Assembly (NCBI RefSeq): GCF_024346055.1 | Contig: NZ_JAGQCH010000004.1 | Coordinates: forward strand, 124,001 to 188,000 | Reading direction: 5' to 3' | Source of the DNA: Cyanobium sp. Cruz CV13-4-11 | GTDB taxonomy: Bacteria > Cyanobacteriota > Cyanobacteriia > PCC-6307 > Cyanobiaceae | Length of the DNA stretch: 64,000 nt | Shown here: one piece after another, positions 7,998 to 15,650 of the stretch | How the letters are laid out: every line of letters begins with the position of its first letter | Position numbering within the stretch: position 1 is the first letter of the stretch | Position numbers and translations under genes: made by a program | The notes under the pieces: generated by a model | What the model was told of the DNA's origin: nothing | Databases searched by the model: none | Seen by the model: only the letters and a program-made list of their open reading frames with translations

Positions 7998-8479
7998 TCC
8001 GGGCGTTCGAACCGGCCGACTGGCCAGGGGTGTGGGCGGTGCTGGAGCCGGTGTTCCGGGCCGGCGAGACCTTCCCCCACGACCCGGCCATCGACAGCGA
8101 CGCGGCCCGCCAGGCCTGGGTGGAGGCCGTTGCCGTCACCTTCGTGGCCACCGAGGCGGGCGGGGCGATCCTGGGCACCTACTACCTGCGGCCCAACCAG
8201 CCGTGCCTGGGCGCCCACGTGGCCAACGCCGGCTATGTGGTGGCCGAGGCCGCCCGGGGCCGGGGGGTGGGCCATGCCCTCTGCCGCCACTCCCAGGAGG
8301 AGGCGCGGCGGCGGGGCTTCACGGCGATGCAGTTCAACCTGGTGGTGAGCACCAACACCGCCGGCGTGGCCGCCTGGAGCCGCAACGGCTTTTGCACCAT
8401 CGGCCGGCTGCCGGGGGCTTTCCGCCATCCCCGCCTGGGGGCGGTGGATGCCCTGGTGATGTTCAAAACGCTGGCCTGA
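7994..8479 (+). CDS. GNAT-family N-acetyltransferase
   Basis: A 161-residue single-domain GNAT protein. The acetyl-CoA motif A is visible as VAEAARGRGVGHALCRHSQE, preceded by the beta4 strand (ANAGYVV) and followed by QFNLVVSTNTAGVAAWSRNG and a C-terminal GAFRHPRLGAVDALVMFK, which resembles acetyltransferases acting on small amines such as the PAT (phosphinothricin acetyltransferase) type. The substrate is unknown. It is the last gene of the TSUP-OsmC-GNAT unit, joined by an ATGA overlap, and converges on the DUF3721 gene pair. Confidence 0.88.
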   Translation: MIRAFEPADWPGVWAVLEPVFRAGETFPHDPAIDSDAARQAWVEAVAVTFVATEAGGAILGTYYLRPNQPCLGAHVANAGYVVAEAARGRGVGHALCRHSQEEARRRGFTAMQFNLVVSTNTAGVAAWSRNGFCTIGRLPGAFRHPRLGAVDALVMFKTLA

Positions 8480-8481
8480 GT

Positions 8482-8979
8482 TCAGGGGGACGGGTGCTCC
8501 ACGCAGGGCATCCAGAGGGAGCCCATGGGGTGCACGCCTTCGCAGCCGAGGTCCTTGGCCTTGCTCAGGGCCTCTTCCTTGGTGGGATAGGCGTAGAGAT
8601 TCTGCTGGCCCTGGCCGTGGTTGTGGTTGTGGTCACGGCTGTGGTGGTGCACCTGGCCGCTCGGGCTCCCCAGCCGGTAGGGGCCCATCCCCTCCATCCC
8701 CACCCACCAGACGCCCATCACGTTCACCCCGGCGATGAGGATGCCCATGCCCACCACAGAGGCGTTGATCACCCCCATCGCCACCGCCCCCACGCTGAGC
8801 ACCCCCATCGGCACGACGCCGATGCTGATCACTCCCATGGGCACGATGCCGATCGAGATGATGCCCAGGGGGGCGATGCCGATGGCCAGGATCTTCGGCC
8901 GGCCACCGCAGGCTGAGGGGCTCGTAGCAGGAGGGGCGCCGCCGGCGGGAGGGGTCTCCGGCGCGTCCGGTTCAGGCAT
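8482..8979 (-). CDS. repeat-containing protein with His-rich stretch and C-terminal DUF3721
   Basis: A 165-residue protein in four parts: a Pro-rich N-terminus; a central region of about five imperfect decapeptide repeats built on [IV]-P-M-G-V-[IL]-S-[IV]-G (for example IVPMGVISIGVVPMGVLSVG); a His/Asn-rich stretch (HHHSRDHNHNHGQG) that could bind metal; and a DUF3721 tail (YPTKEEALSKAKDLGCEGVH, then MGSLWMPC). The repeat region is hydrophobic but Gly-rich, more like a beta-helical or amyloid-like stack than a helix. Its start overlaps the stop of the next DUF3721 gene (TGATG), so the two are cotranslated. No function is known to me. Confidence 0.75.
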   Translation of the reverse strand: MPEPDAPETPPAGGAPPATSPSACGGRPKILAIGIAPLGIISIGIVPMGVISIGVVPMGVLSVGAVAMGVINASVVGMGILIAGVNVMGVWWVGMEGMGPYRLGSPSGQVHHHSRDHNHNHGQGQQNLYAYPTKEEALSKAKDLGCEGVHPMGSLWMPCVEHPSP

Positions 8980-9269
8980 CAATGGGAGCCGTGGCTGGAC
9001 GCCCCGCCTTTGGTTTCGCCATGGGTGGCACAGGGCATCCACTGGTTGCCCATCTTGTGGGCGCCGGTGCAGTTGAAGTGCTTGGCGGCGGCTTCGGCTT
9101 CCGCCTTGGTGGCGAACACCGCCTTCTGGGCACCCTGTCCAGGCTGCTGGGCCAGGGCGGGAGCGCCCCCAAGGGCGGCCATGAGCCCGGCGAAGAGGGC
9201 TGCGGCAGTGGCCAGGGGGACGAGGGGCGGCCGAAGGCGCAACACGGGGATTTCAGAAACGGCAATCAT
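8979..9269 (-). CDS. secreted DUF3721 protein
   Basis: A 96-residue protein with a signal peptide (LVPLATAAALFAGLMAALGG, cleavage near ALAQ) and one DUF3721 domain: FATKAEAEAAAKHFNCTGAH followed by MGNQWMPC and a short Gly/Ser/His tail. The invariant Cys, Met-Gly and W-M-P-C of the domain are all present, so a periplasmic copper- or thiol-related role is conceivable but unproven. ATG 9269 is used because it starts the signal peptide. It is the upstream partner of the repeat-containing DUF3721 gene; the doubled domain in neighbouring genes suggests an ancient duplication. Confidence 0.78.
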   Translation of the reverse strand: MIAVSEIPVLRLRPPLVPLATAAALFAGLMAALGGAPALAQQPGQGAQKAVFATKAEAEAAAKHFNCTGAHKMGNQWMPCATHGETKGGASSHGSH

Positions 9270-9285
9270 CCTGGCAGTGCTGACC

Positions 9286-9795
9286 TCAGGGGTTGTCATA
9301 GCTGGGCACGGTGGGATCGCCGTCCCGCCCGAGGCGGCGGCTCGCCGTTTCCCTGGCGCCGGTGGCCGGTTGATGGGTTCCTGCCCGGGCCAGGCCGAAG
9401 CGGGGCATGTTGCGGTAGACGCATTCATAGCGGCCGGCCTCCACCAGATAGGTCTCGTGCCAGATGCCCACGCTGCCACTGGCGCCGACCGCCTGGTTGA
9501 AGCGCTTCCAAGCCGTCAGGTGGGAGGCCTTCGGGTTCTTCGAGAAGCTCTCGAGAGCTTCGAAGGAACGCCAGTCCTGAACCAGCCCCACACCGCGCCA
9601 GTAGAGGATCGTCTGGGCGCTGAGCAGACCGAGTTCAGGACTGGCCAGCAACTCATCCATCATCGGGCCCATCGCCCGGGCCACCGGCAGCCATTGGTGC
9701 AGCGCCCAGAAGCGATTCACCCGCAGGCCGATGATGAACACCACGAACGGGCCCTCAATCTGGGCGGTGTAACGGCCGGGGAAGATCGGGCTCAT
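9286..9795 (-). CDS. DUF4188-family protein
   Basis: A 169-residue protein that fits the DUF4188 family: R-Y-T-A near the N-terminus, a hydrophobic stretch VVFIIGLRVNRFWALHQWLP, then Q-T-I-L-Y-W-R-G-V-G-L-V-Q-D-W-R-S and the closing WHETYLVEAGRYECVYRNMP. The fold is thought to resemble dimeric ferredoxin-like stress-response (Dabb/ABM) proteins, and the conserved His-Glu-Thr-Y region would line the pocket. Start ATG 9795 gives the usual N-terminus. It lies downstream of a BASS transporter and a small remnant in the same direction. Confidence 0.75.
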   Translation of the reverse strand: MSPIFPGRYTAQIEGPFVVFIIGLRVNRFWALHQWLPVARAMGPMMDELLASPELGLLSAQTILYWRGVGLVQDWRSFEALESFSKNPKASHLTAWKRFNQAVGASGSVGIWHETYLVEAGRYECVYRNMPRFGLARAGTHQPATGARETASRRLGRDGDPTVPSYDNP

Positions 9796-9817
9796 GGGGG
9801 AGGGAAGGCGCCAGCAG

Positions 9818-9943
9818 TCACAGCGTGCCCGCCTCCAGCTGATGCAGATAGGGGAACTCCGGGGATTCGACACCGGCCTGCCGACGAATCTCCACCAGCT
9901 CGGGGGACTCGAAGAACGCCTTCGCCTTGGCGTCGGAGTTCAC
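9818..9943 (-). pseudogene. 3' remnant of a small ferredoxin-fold (Dabb/DUF3764-like) gene
   Basis: Forty-one residues, opened by a GTG that overlaps the BASS stop (GTGA): SDAKAKAFFESPELVEIRRQ, then a G-V-x-S-P-E-F-P-Y-L end. This looks like the C-terminal helix and last strand of small cyclase/monooxygenase-like proteins, in which the phrase A-K-A-F-x-x-S-P-E-L is frequent. The expected N-terminal half is missing and the BASS coding region takes its place. It could be translated by coupling, but I read it as a fragment. Confidence 0.35.
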
Positions 9944-10815
9944 GCCTGGCGGGCCGAGGGGATGATGCGCCTGCCGCAGAGAACCGCCCCAAAGCCGAAC
10001 ACGTACATCAGCAGGCTGTAGACCGCCGCCGGCACCGCCATGTCGGGATTGTTGAGCAGGCCGGCGGTGATGGCGATCGCCAGGGTTCCGTTCTGAATCC
10101 CCACTTCGATCGCGATGCACACCTGCTGGGCCAGGGGCAGCCGGAACAGCCTGCCGGCCAGGAAGCCCGCCAGCATCGCCAACACGTTGAGCAGCGCGAT
10201 GGCCAGTCCCATCTGAGCCAGAAACCCCGGCAGCTTGGGGGCCTCGCGAATGAACAGCAGCAGGATGATCAGCGCCAGCAGGCCCCCGGCCAGCCGGCCC
10301 ATCTGCTTCTCCAAGCGCCGGGCTGTTCCGGGAAAGCGATGGCGAATGGCCATGCCGATGGCCGTCGGCAGCAGGGTGATCAGAACGATCTGCAGCATCG
10401 TGGTCCCGATCGGCAGGGCGATGGCGGCCCCTTCCCCCAGGAAATGCTGCAGGGCCAGGTTGGTGAACAGCGGAATCGTGAACACCGTGACGATGCTGCT
10501 CACGGCCGTCAGGGTCACCGACAGGGCCACATCCCCCCGGGCCAGGTAGGTCATCAGGTTCGAAGACGGCCCACCCGGGCAGACGGCCACGACCATCAGG
10601 CCCACCGCCATCACGGGCTCCATGGGCACCACCAGGGCGATCAGCGCCCCCAGCAGCGGCAACACCAGGATCTGGCAGACCGTGCCCACCGCGACCGCCC
10701 GGGGGTAGCGCGTGATGCGCCTGAAGTCCTCGGGCACCAGGCTGAGGCCCATGCCCAGCATGACGATGGCCAACGCCACAGGCAGCAGGACCACCGTGAA
10801 GATGCTGCTCTGCAT
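9940..10815 (-). CDS. BASS-family sodium-dependent transporter
   Basis: A 291-residue inner-membrane protein with nine or so hydrophobic helices typical of bile acid:Na+ symporter (SBF) proteins. Family features seen: MLGMGLSLVPEDFRRI at the first helix pair, VAVCPGGPSSNLMTYLARGD near residue 78 (the unwound Na+/substrate crossing), and GIQNGTLAIAITAGLL in the second half (the repeat crossing with E-x-G-x-Q-N). Substrates in cyanobacteria include bicarbonate (SbtA is distinct), pantothenate and 2-keto acids; the substrate here is unknown. It overlaps the chimeric TetR-SDR remnant by one base upstream. Confidence 0.88.
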   Translation of the reverse strand: MQSSIFTVVLLPVALAIVMLGMGLSLVPEDFRRITRYPRAVAVGTVCQILVLPLLGALIALVVPMEPVMAVGLMVVAVCPGGPSSNLMTYLARGDVALSVTLTAVSSIVTVFTIPLFTNLALQHFLGEGAAIALPIGTTMLQIVLITLLPTAIGMAIRHRFPGTARRLEKQMGRLAGGLLALIILLLFIREAPKLPGFLAQMGLAIALLNVLAMLAGFLAGRLFRLPLAQQVCIAIEVGIQNGTLAIAITAGLLNNPDMAVPAAVYSLLMYVFGFGAVLCGRRIIPSARQA

Positions 10816-11485
10816 CAGCTGCCTGCCATGCCCTGCATCACCGTGCCCATGATGCTCACCCGCGCCCAGCGCGGCAGGGGCACGAGCGAACAGGTCAGGA
10901 GTTTGGAGAGGGCGCCCGGCAGCACCGTGGTCTGCCGCCCCAGCGCATCAAGGATCGGGTGGGCGATGGCCTCCGGATCCATCGCCGCCCCCAACCGCAT
11001 CCCGGCCCTGGCGGCGAAGCCGCTGTGGGTGGGCCCGGGCGCAGCGTCAAGCACGGCGAAGCCGTCGCCCTGGAGTTCCACCTGCAGGGCCTCGGCCAGG
11101 CTCTGCCCATAGGCCCTGGTGGCCGCGTCATGGGCCGCGTACGGCATCCCCTGGAAGGCGGCGATCGAGCTGAGCAGCACCAGGCCGCCCCGGCCCCGCT
11201 CCCGGAAGCGGCGGCCGAAGTGGTGGCAGGCCTGCAGCACCACCGCCCCCACCATCGTGGGCACCAGCCGCAGGGCCCCATCGCTGGGCTCGGGCGCCGG
11301 TTGGCGCGGATGCAGCTTGCGCTCGATCGCCGCGAGCAGCCCGCGGGCGGCGGCCGCGAAGGCGGAACGCACGGGGGCCGGCTGGCTGGCCCCCTCAGCG
11401 CCGAGGGCGGCGATCACGCCGCCTCGACGATGCGCGCGCGCACGGCCTGCTTGTGGCCCTCGGGGTATCGGATGATGGGCGTCAT
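10815..11485 (-). pseudogene. TetR-SDR chimera with internal deletion
   Basis: Read from 11485, ATG starts a TetR N-terminus (MTPIIRYPEGHKQAVRARIV) that stops at 11414. From the overlapping GTG at 11417 the text resumes in the C-terminal domain of the same TetR type (VIAALGAEGASQPAPVRSAF), so the DNA-binding helix-turn-helix and most of the middle, about 300 bases, are deleted. After DGALRLVPTMVGAVVL the sequence changes to the second half of a short-chain dehydrogenase (RRFRERGRGGLVLLSSIAAF). The SDR part lacks the Rossmann glycine motif, and its Y-x-x-x-K is Y-A-A-H-D, so the catalytic Lys is gone. Neither half should work. The reading frame 10815-11417 (200 codons) may still be translated. 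Confidence 0.65.
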
Positions 11486-11494
11486 GCCATGAAT

Positions 11495-12055
11495 TCAGCG
11501 GCCGGGGCGGGGCAGCGCGTAATGCAGCTCGGCCAGACCCGAGCCGATCTGGCGCACCGACAGCAAGCGCCAGGGTGGGTTGGTCACCCGACGGGGGAAG
11601 AGCGGCTTGCCCTGGGCAAGGGTGACCGAACCGATCTGGATGATGGCCTCATCCAGCAACCCGGCATCGTGAAACTGCACGGCAAGGGCCCCGCCGCCGG
11701 CGATCCAGATGTTCTTCCCCGCCGCCACCTCCAGCATCGTTCGGTGGACCTCCTGGACGCTGCCCTGGACGAAGCGAAGATCGGCTCCATCGATGCCGGG
11801 AAGCCCGCGGTGGGTGAACACCCAGCAGGGCTGGGTGAAGGGCCAGGGGGAACCCGAATCCTCCACAACTTTGTCGGAATGGTGCAGCATCCATTCATAG
11901 GTGGAGGCTCCCATCGCAATGGCGCCCACCTGGGCGATGAAGGCCGGGTAGCCCGCTTCCCTGACATCGCCGAGCGGGAACAGCCAATCCAAGCCGTCGT
12001 CTTCGGTGGCGACGAAACCGTCGAGGCTTGAGGCGGTGTAGTACTGCGTCGTCAT
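11495..12055 (-). CDS. RibD C-terminal / dihydrofolate-reductase-like protein
   Basis: A 186-residue protein of the RibD_C superfamily. Visible motifs: MTTQYYTASSLDGFVATEDD at the N-terminus (first strand plus substrate loop), IAMGASTYEWML, the central W-V-F-T-H-R strand, and the nucleotide-binding IWIAGGGALAVQFHDAGLLD. Such stand-alone proteins are NADPH-dependent reductases of unknown substrate; not a true folate enzyme or riboflavin enzyme. It lies 9 bases upstream of the TetR remnant in the same direction, as if the regulator once shared its transcript. Confidence 0.85.
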   Translation of the reverse strand: MTTQYYTASSLDGFVATEDDGLDWLFPLGDVREAGYPAFIAQVGAIAMGASTYEWMLHHSDKVVEDSGSPWPFTQPCWVFTHRGLPGIDGADLRFVQGSVQEVHRTMLEVAAGKNIWIAGGGALAVQFHDAGLLDEAIIQIGSVTLAQGKPLFPRRVTNPPWRLLSVRQIGSGLAELHYALPRPGR

Positions 12056-12142
12056 GGCGCTGGTGAGACGCTGGGCGCGCTGAGATGGCCCGACGCTAGG
12101 AGCGCGCAGCCCGGCAGCCGGAGGAGTTCGCGATCGGCGGGC

Positions 12143-13656
12143 TCAGGATTGCAGCTCGATGGCCCCCGGCCGCCAGGTCTTGTTGAACCAGGGCTCCAGC
12201 GGGCCATAGAGGCGCAGGATCATGAACCACCCCTTGCCGGGGATGGTCTGCACCCAGTTGCTCTGTTTGCCAGCAGGGGCCTTGGGGCCGAACCAGACGT
12301 CAACGGAGCCGTCGGCGTTGGTCTGGATGCCCTTGTCCTGGCTGCTGACGCTGGGCCGGGGCTGGTCGGTCTGCAGCATCGAACGGGTCTGGTTGTCATA
12401 GACAATCACGGACCAGAAATCCTTCACGGGAATGTTGGGTGGCAACCGCAACCTGTAGGTCTTGCCGCCGTCGAACGGGTTGCCCTTCGCATCCAGGGAG
12501 GCCCAGGGATACTGGGAACCCTGGCCCACCATCTTCTCCTCCATGGCCGGTGTGACACCGGTGGCGACGTAGTAGTCGAAGATGGCTCCATCGAGATTGG
12601 CCACACCCGGGGACACCTCAAACCTGTAGCCACCGAAGAACGGCAGACGCCAGGAACTGTTGGGATAGAAGAAGGCATCGGGTTCGCGAATCTTGAAGGC
12701 CAGGGTTCACGCCGTCACCGCCCCGATCTTGGCGGCATCGCTGAGGATCGTCCTCATGCGCGCGTCGGGCTGGAAGGGTTTGACCTTGACGATGCCGATC
12801 GAGGCGAACAGGCCCAGGGTGGTCGGATCAGCTCCTTCTGGGGGTTCCTCCTGGATCACCTGGTTGAGCAGGGTCCAGAAGGAGTCGTCACCCGGGGCGA
12901 CGAAGTTGGCCGGTACTCCCGAAGCATTGGCGAACGTGATCGGCGGCGGATTGGCGGCATCGGAAAGCTGGTAGATCTTGAGGTTCTTCCGCACGGACTC
13001 CACCCCGGGTTTGGGAGAACCATCGACCAGGAAGGAGCGGAAGGGCATCCAGTTGCCGTAGGTTTTCGGCCGGACAACGGCATAGCCCGCGGGGATGGCC
13101 CCCTGATAGCCCGGCGGCAGGATCAGGTACTTGCCGCCCTGGCCCTTGTCCGGGCCGGTGATGCCAACGTCCGTCACCCAGCGATACCAGAAGTCGTTGA
13201 TGGCACCGAGCACCTTGGGGGGATTTCCACCACCAGGGGGCCTTTGCGGGTATCGAGCCAGATGAAGCTGTAGATCGTGTTGTCGTTGGCCGTGAGTTCC
13301 ACGGTCTTGGAATCCACCAGGTTTTCCCAGATCACGTTGGTGGTGTTCACGGGACCAAATTTGCGCAGGGAATCGCGCATGCCGGCCTGGTTGACGATCG
13401 GGATGGCGAGCAGGTAGGCCTGCAAGGCGCGGGAGCGATCCAGATTGTCGTAGATCTTCGTGATCGTCTCCGGCTTCGGCACGCCATCGCTGAGGTTGAG
13501 GGTGCCGATGGAGGTGTCGAGCCGATCCGGGGTGGCCACGCCCGGGGCCGTGGGGGTCGTCATCCTGAAGGTCTGGGCGGAAGCCGCCGACGCGAAGGTC
13601 ACGGCCAGGAAGGCCGCGGTGATTCCGGCGCGCAGTTGGAGACATGGCTTGTTCAA
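12143..13656 (-). pseudogene. DUF1254/DUF1214 exported protein gene with a frameshift and an in-frame stop
   Basis: The full gene would give about 500 residues: a signal peptide (ITAAFLAVTFASAASAQTF), a DUF1254 domain (IYDNLDRSRALQAYLLAIPI; NDNTIYSFIWLDTRKGPLVV) and a C-terminal DUF1214 domain (IPVKDFWSVIVYDNQTRSML, ending WFMILRLYGPLEPWFNKTW). Two lesions are seen. First, the frame changes at a run of six G on the plus strand near 13217-13224, between the V-V-E-I-P-P and K-V-L-G-A-I-N-D-F-W segments. Second, TGA at 12709-12707 interrupts an otherwise continuous frame (AAKIGAVTA, stop, TLAFKIREPDAFFYPNS), where a CGA arginine codon would be expected. The start is TTG. Function of the family is unknown; it is periplasmic. 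Confidence 0.75.
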
Positions 13657-13869
13657 GTTGTTTCCTCGTGCAGCGAATAGGAGGTTTCACTGTATCTCAG
13701 CGATGCATTCCCTTCTATGGAGGGTCAGCATGGTGACCTGGACCGCTTCGCAGGTGGCGAGGGCCACTCTGCGTCGACCGATGCGAGGGACAACGAGATC
13801 TGTTCAAGCGATTCCATGCGGCATCTCGGCGACTGCGCGAACGACGCATCTTTTCTCAATAGTTGGTTG

Positions 13870-14223
13870 CTACGAGAAGAGCCACTTCTGCACAATTCGG
13901 GTGTAACGTGGCATGATCAGATACACCATAAGAAATACGATGGCCGCTGTGACCGCCAGCGTATTGAGTGGCGGATAGGAGGGTACCCCAAGAGTGCGCA
14001 GAACCGGAAGGGTCACCAGGGGCAGAAAAAGGACAAGCGGATAGATGGCGGACCACGTGATGAGGAACTGCTTCCAGCGCTTCGGCACCTTGGCCCTCGC
14101 GCCACCGGGAACAAACCAGAAGTCAAGGCCGCTGCTGATATAGAAGTCATTCGTGCCGACAAGGAGCGGCTTCACGGCTTTGATCAGCCGCTTCCGGTCA
14201 TTCGACTCCATCCAGCCCCTTAG
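13870..14223 (-). pseudogene. truncated antibiotic-biosynthesis-monooxygenase-like membrane protein
   Basis: The visible part is the C-terminal half of a cyanobacterial and proteobacterial family in which one or two ABM domains are followed by membrane helices: L-R-G-W-M-E-S, then SSGLDFWFVPGGARAKVPKR, the amphipathic WKQFLITWSAIYPLVLFLPL, and a last helix ending RYTRIVQKWLFS. The N-terminal ABM domain expected before L-R-G-W is absent; upstream DNA to dcd has no matching frame. ATG 14211 could still start a 113-residue membrane protein. The base composition is lower in GC than the core genes beside it. Confidence 0.55.
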
Positions 14224-14300
14224 ACGGACCCCATAACCACCTGTCCGTTTCGCTACAGAAGCGCCATTCCTCTGCCAACTGATCCATCCCCCCAATCCCC

Positions 14301-14894
14301 CTAAACCTTCGCCAGCGTCACCCGCTCGGGCTGGTGCTGGTACTTGCCCTGGCGGTCGTTGTAGGTGGTGGCGCAGGGGTCGCCCTCGAAGAACAGCAGC
14401 TGGCAGATGCCTTCGCCGGCGTAGATGCGGCAGTCGGCGCCGGAGGAATTGCTGAACTCCAGGGTGAGGTGGCCCTCCCAGCCGGCTTCAGCCGGGGTGG
14501 TGTTGACGATGATGCCCAGCCGCGCATAGGTGCTCTTGCCCAGGCAGATCACGGTGATGTTCGTCGGCACCCGCATCTTCTCCAGCGCCACCCCCAGCCC
14601 GTAGGAATGGGCCGGCAGGATGAAGTAGTCGCCGTCGTCGTCGCTGTGCATCGGCGCCGGCTCCAGGTTCGCCGGGTTGAACCGCTTCGGGTTCATCACC
14701 GTGCCGGGCACATGGCGGAAGATCAGGAACTCCTTCGGCGACAGCCGCAGGTCGTACCCATACGACGAACATCCGAAGCTCAGCACCGGCCCGGTGCGGG
14801 CCTCCGGATCCAGGTGGCGCACCAGCGTCGGCTGGAACGGCTCCAGCATCCCAGCCGCAGCCTGTTCGTTGATCCAGTGGTCGTTCTTGAGCAT
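14301..14894 (-). CDS. dcd: dCTP deaminase
   Basis: A 197-residue enzyme that deaminates dCTP to dUTP for dTMP synthesis. The trimeric dUTPase-like fold is recognised from SFGCSSYGYDLRLSPKEFLI, the HSYGLGVALEKMRVPTNITV strand, VICLGKSTYARLGIIVNTTP and the catalytic TPAEAGWEGHLTLEFSNSS segment, where the Glu of A-E-x-G-W-E-G is the general acid/base. Length and motifs match the long cyanobacterial form of Dcd. It lies four bases downstream of the CobO-like gene on the same strand, so both are probably cotranscribed. Confidence 0.95.
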   Translation of the reverse strand: MLKNDHWINEQAAAGMLEPFQPTLVRHLDPEARTGPVLSFGCSSYGYDLRLSPKEFLIFRHVPGTVMNPKRFNPANLEPAPMHSDDDGDYFILPAHSYGLGVALEKMRVPTNITVICLGKSTYARLGIIVNTTPAEAGWEGHLTLEFSNSSGADCRIYAGEGICQLLFFEGDPCATTYNDRQGKYQHQPERVTLAKV

Positions 14895-14898
14895 GGCG

Positions 14899-15486
14899 TC
14901 AGCCGCCGCGGCGCAACTGGGTGACCTGATCGGCCATCGCCATCAGGCTGGCCGGCATCGAGGGGCCCGTCAGGATGACATCCAGATGGGCCGGCCGCTG
15001 TTCAAGCGCCTCGATCACCGCCTCGGCGCCTAGGTAGCCCAGGGCCACCGCCAGCCCCAGTTCATCAAGCACCAGCAGATCCAGATCGCCCTTCAGCAGC
15101 CGCTGGCGGCTCACCTCCCACACCTCCGCGACCGCCTCGAGCGCCTCCTCGGCCGTGGCCCCCTCGGGGCCCTGGGAGCCCGGCGGCCCATCGAGGCAAT
15201 GGGGCGTGCCCGGCCGCAGCCACTCCAGCCGGCCGCACAGCCGCAGGCTGCCGGCCGGCCCCTGCTCCACACCCCCCTTGAGGAACTGGCTCACCAGCAC
15301 CCGGCTGCCCAGCCCGGCGCTGCGCAGGGCCTGGCTGAACACCGCCGCGAAGCTGCCTCGGAACGGCGCCGTATGGATCTGCAGCAGCCCCTCCGGCTGG
15401 CTCACCAGCCGCAACGGGGCCGCCAAGGGTGGCACCAGCGCCACAGGGCGATGGGGGTGGCTGGTGTCGATGAGGCTGGCGGTCAT
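14899..15486 (-). CDS. CobO/BtuR-like protein with a degenerate P-loop
   Basis: A 195-residue P-loop-type protein related to corrinoid adenosyltransferases. It keeps the second strand (LGSRVLVSQFLKGGVEQGP), the Walker B-like LDLLVLDELGLAVALGYL and the final LDVILTGPSMPASLMAMAD segment. The first loop, normally G-x-G-K-G-K-T-T, reads HTAPFRGSFAAVFSQALR, so the ATP-binding Lys-Thr is absent. As I recall, marine picocyanobacteria carry a similar degenerate form. It may have lost adenosyltransferase activity or use another partner. ATG 15486 is preferred to GTG 15492. Likely an operon with dcd. Confidence 0.75.
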   Translation of the reverse strand: MTASLIDTSHPHRPVALVPPLAAPLRLVSQPEGLLQIHTAPFRGSFAAVFSQALRSAGLGSRVLVSQFLKGGVEQGPAGSLRLCGRLEWLRPGTPHCLDGPPGSQGPEGATAEEALEAVAEVWEVSRQRLLKGDLDLLVLDELGLAVALGYLGAEAVIEALEQRPAHLDVILTGPSMPASLMAMADQVTQLRRGG

Positions 15487-15650
15487 GGACACCCCAGGGA
15501 AGCGTTGGTGTGAAGGGTCCGGACGGCTAGTCCCAGCCCCTCACCTCCCGAATGTAGCGGCCCTCGCCGGCTCGGCACACCATCGGTAGTGGCTCGGAAC
15601 AGACGTACCACTGGCGCCGCGTACGCTGCCCCTGCCCTGCCCCAGCCCGC

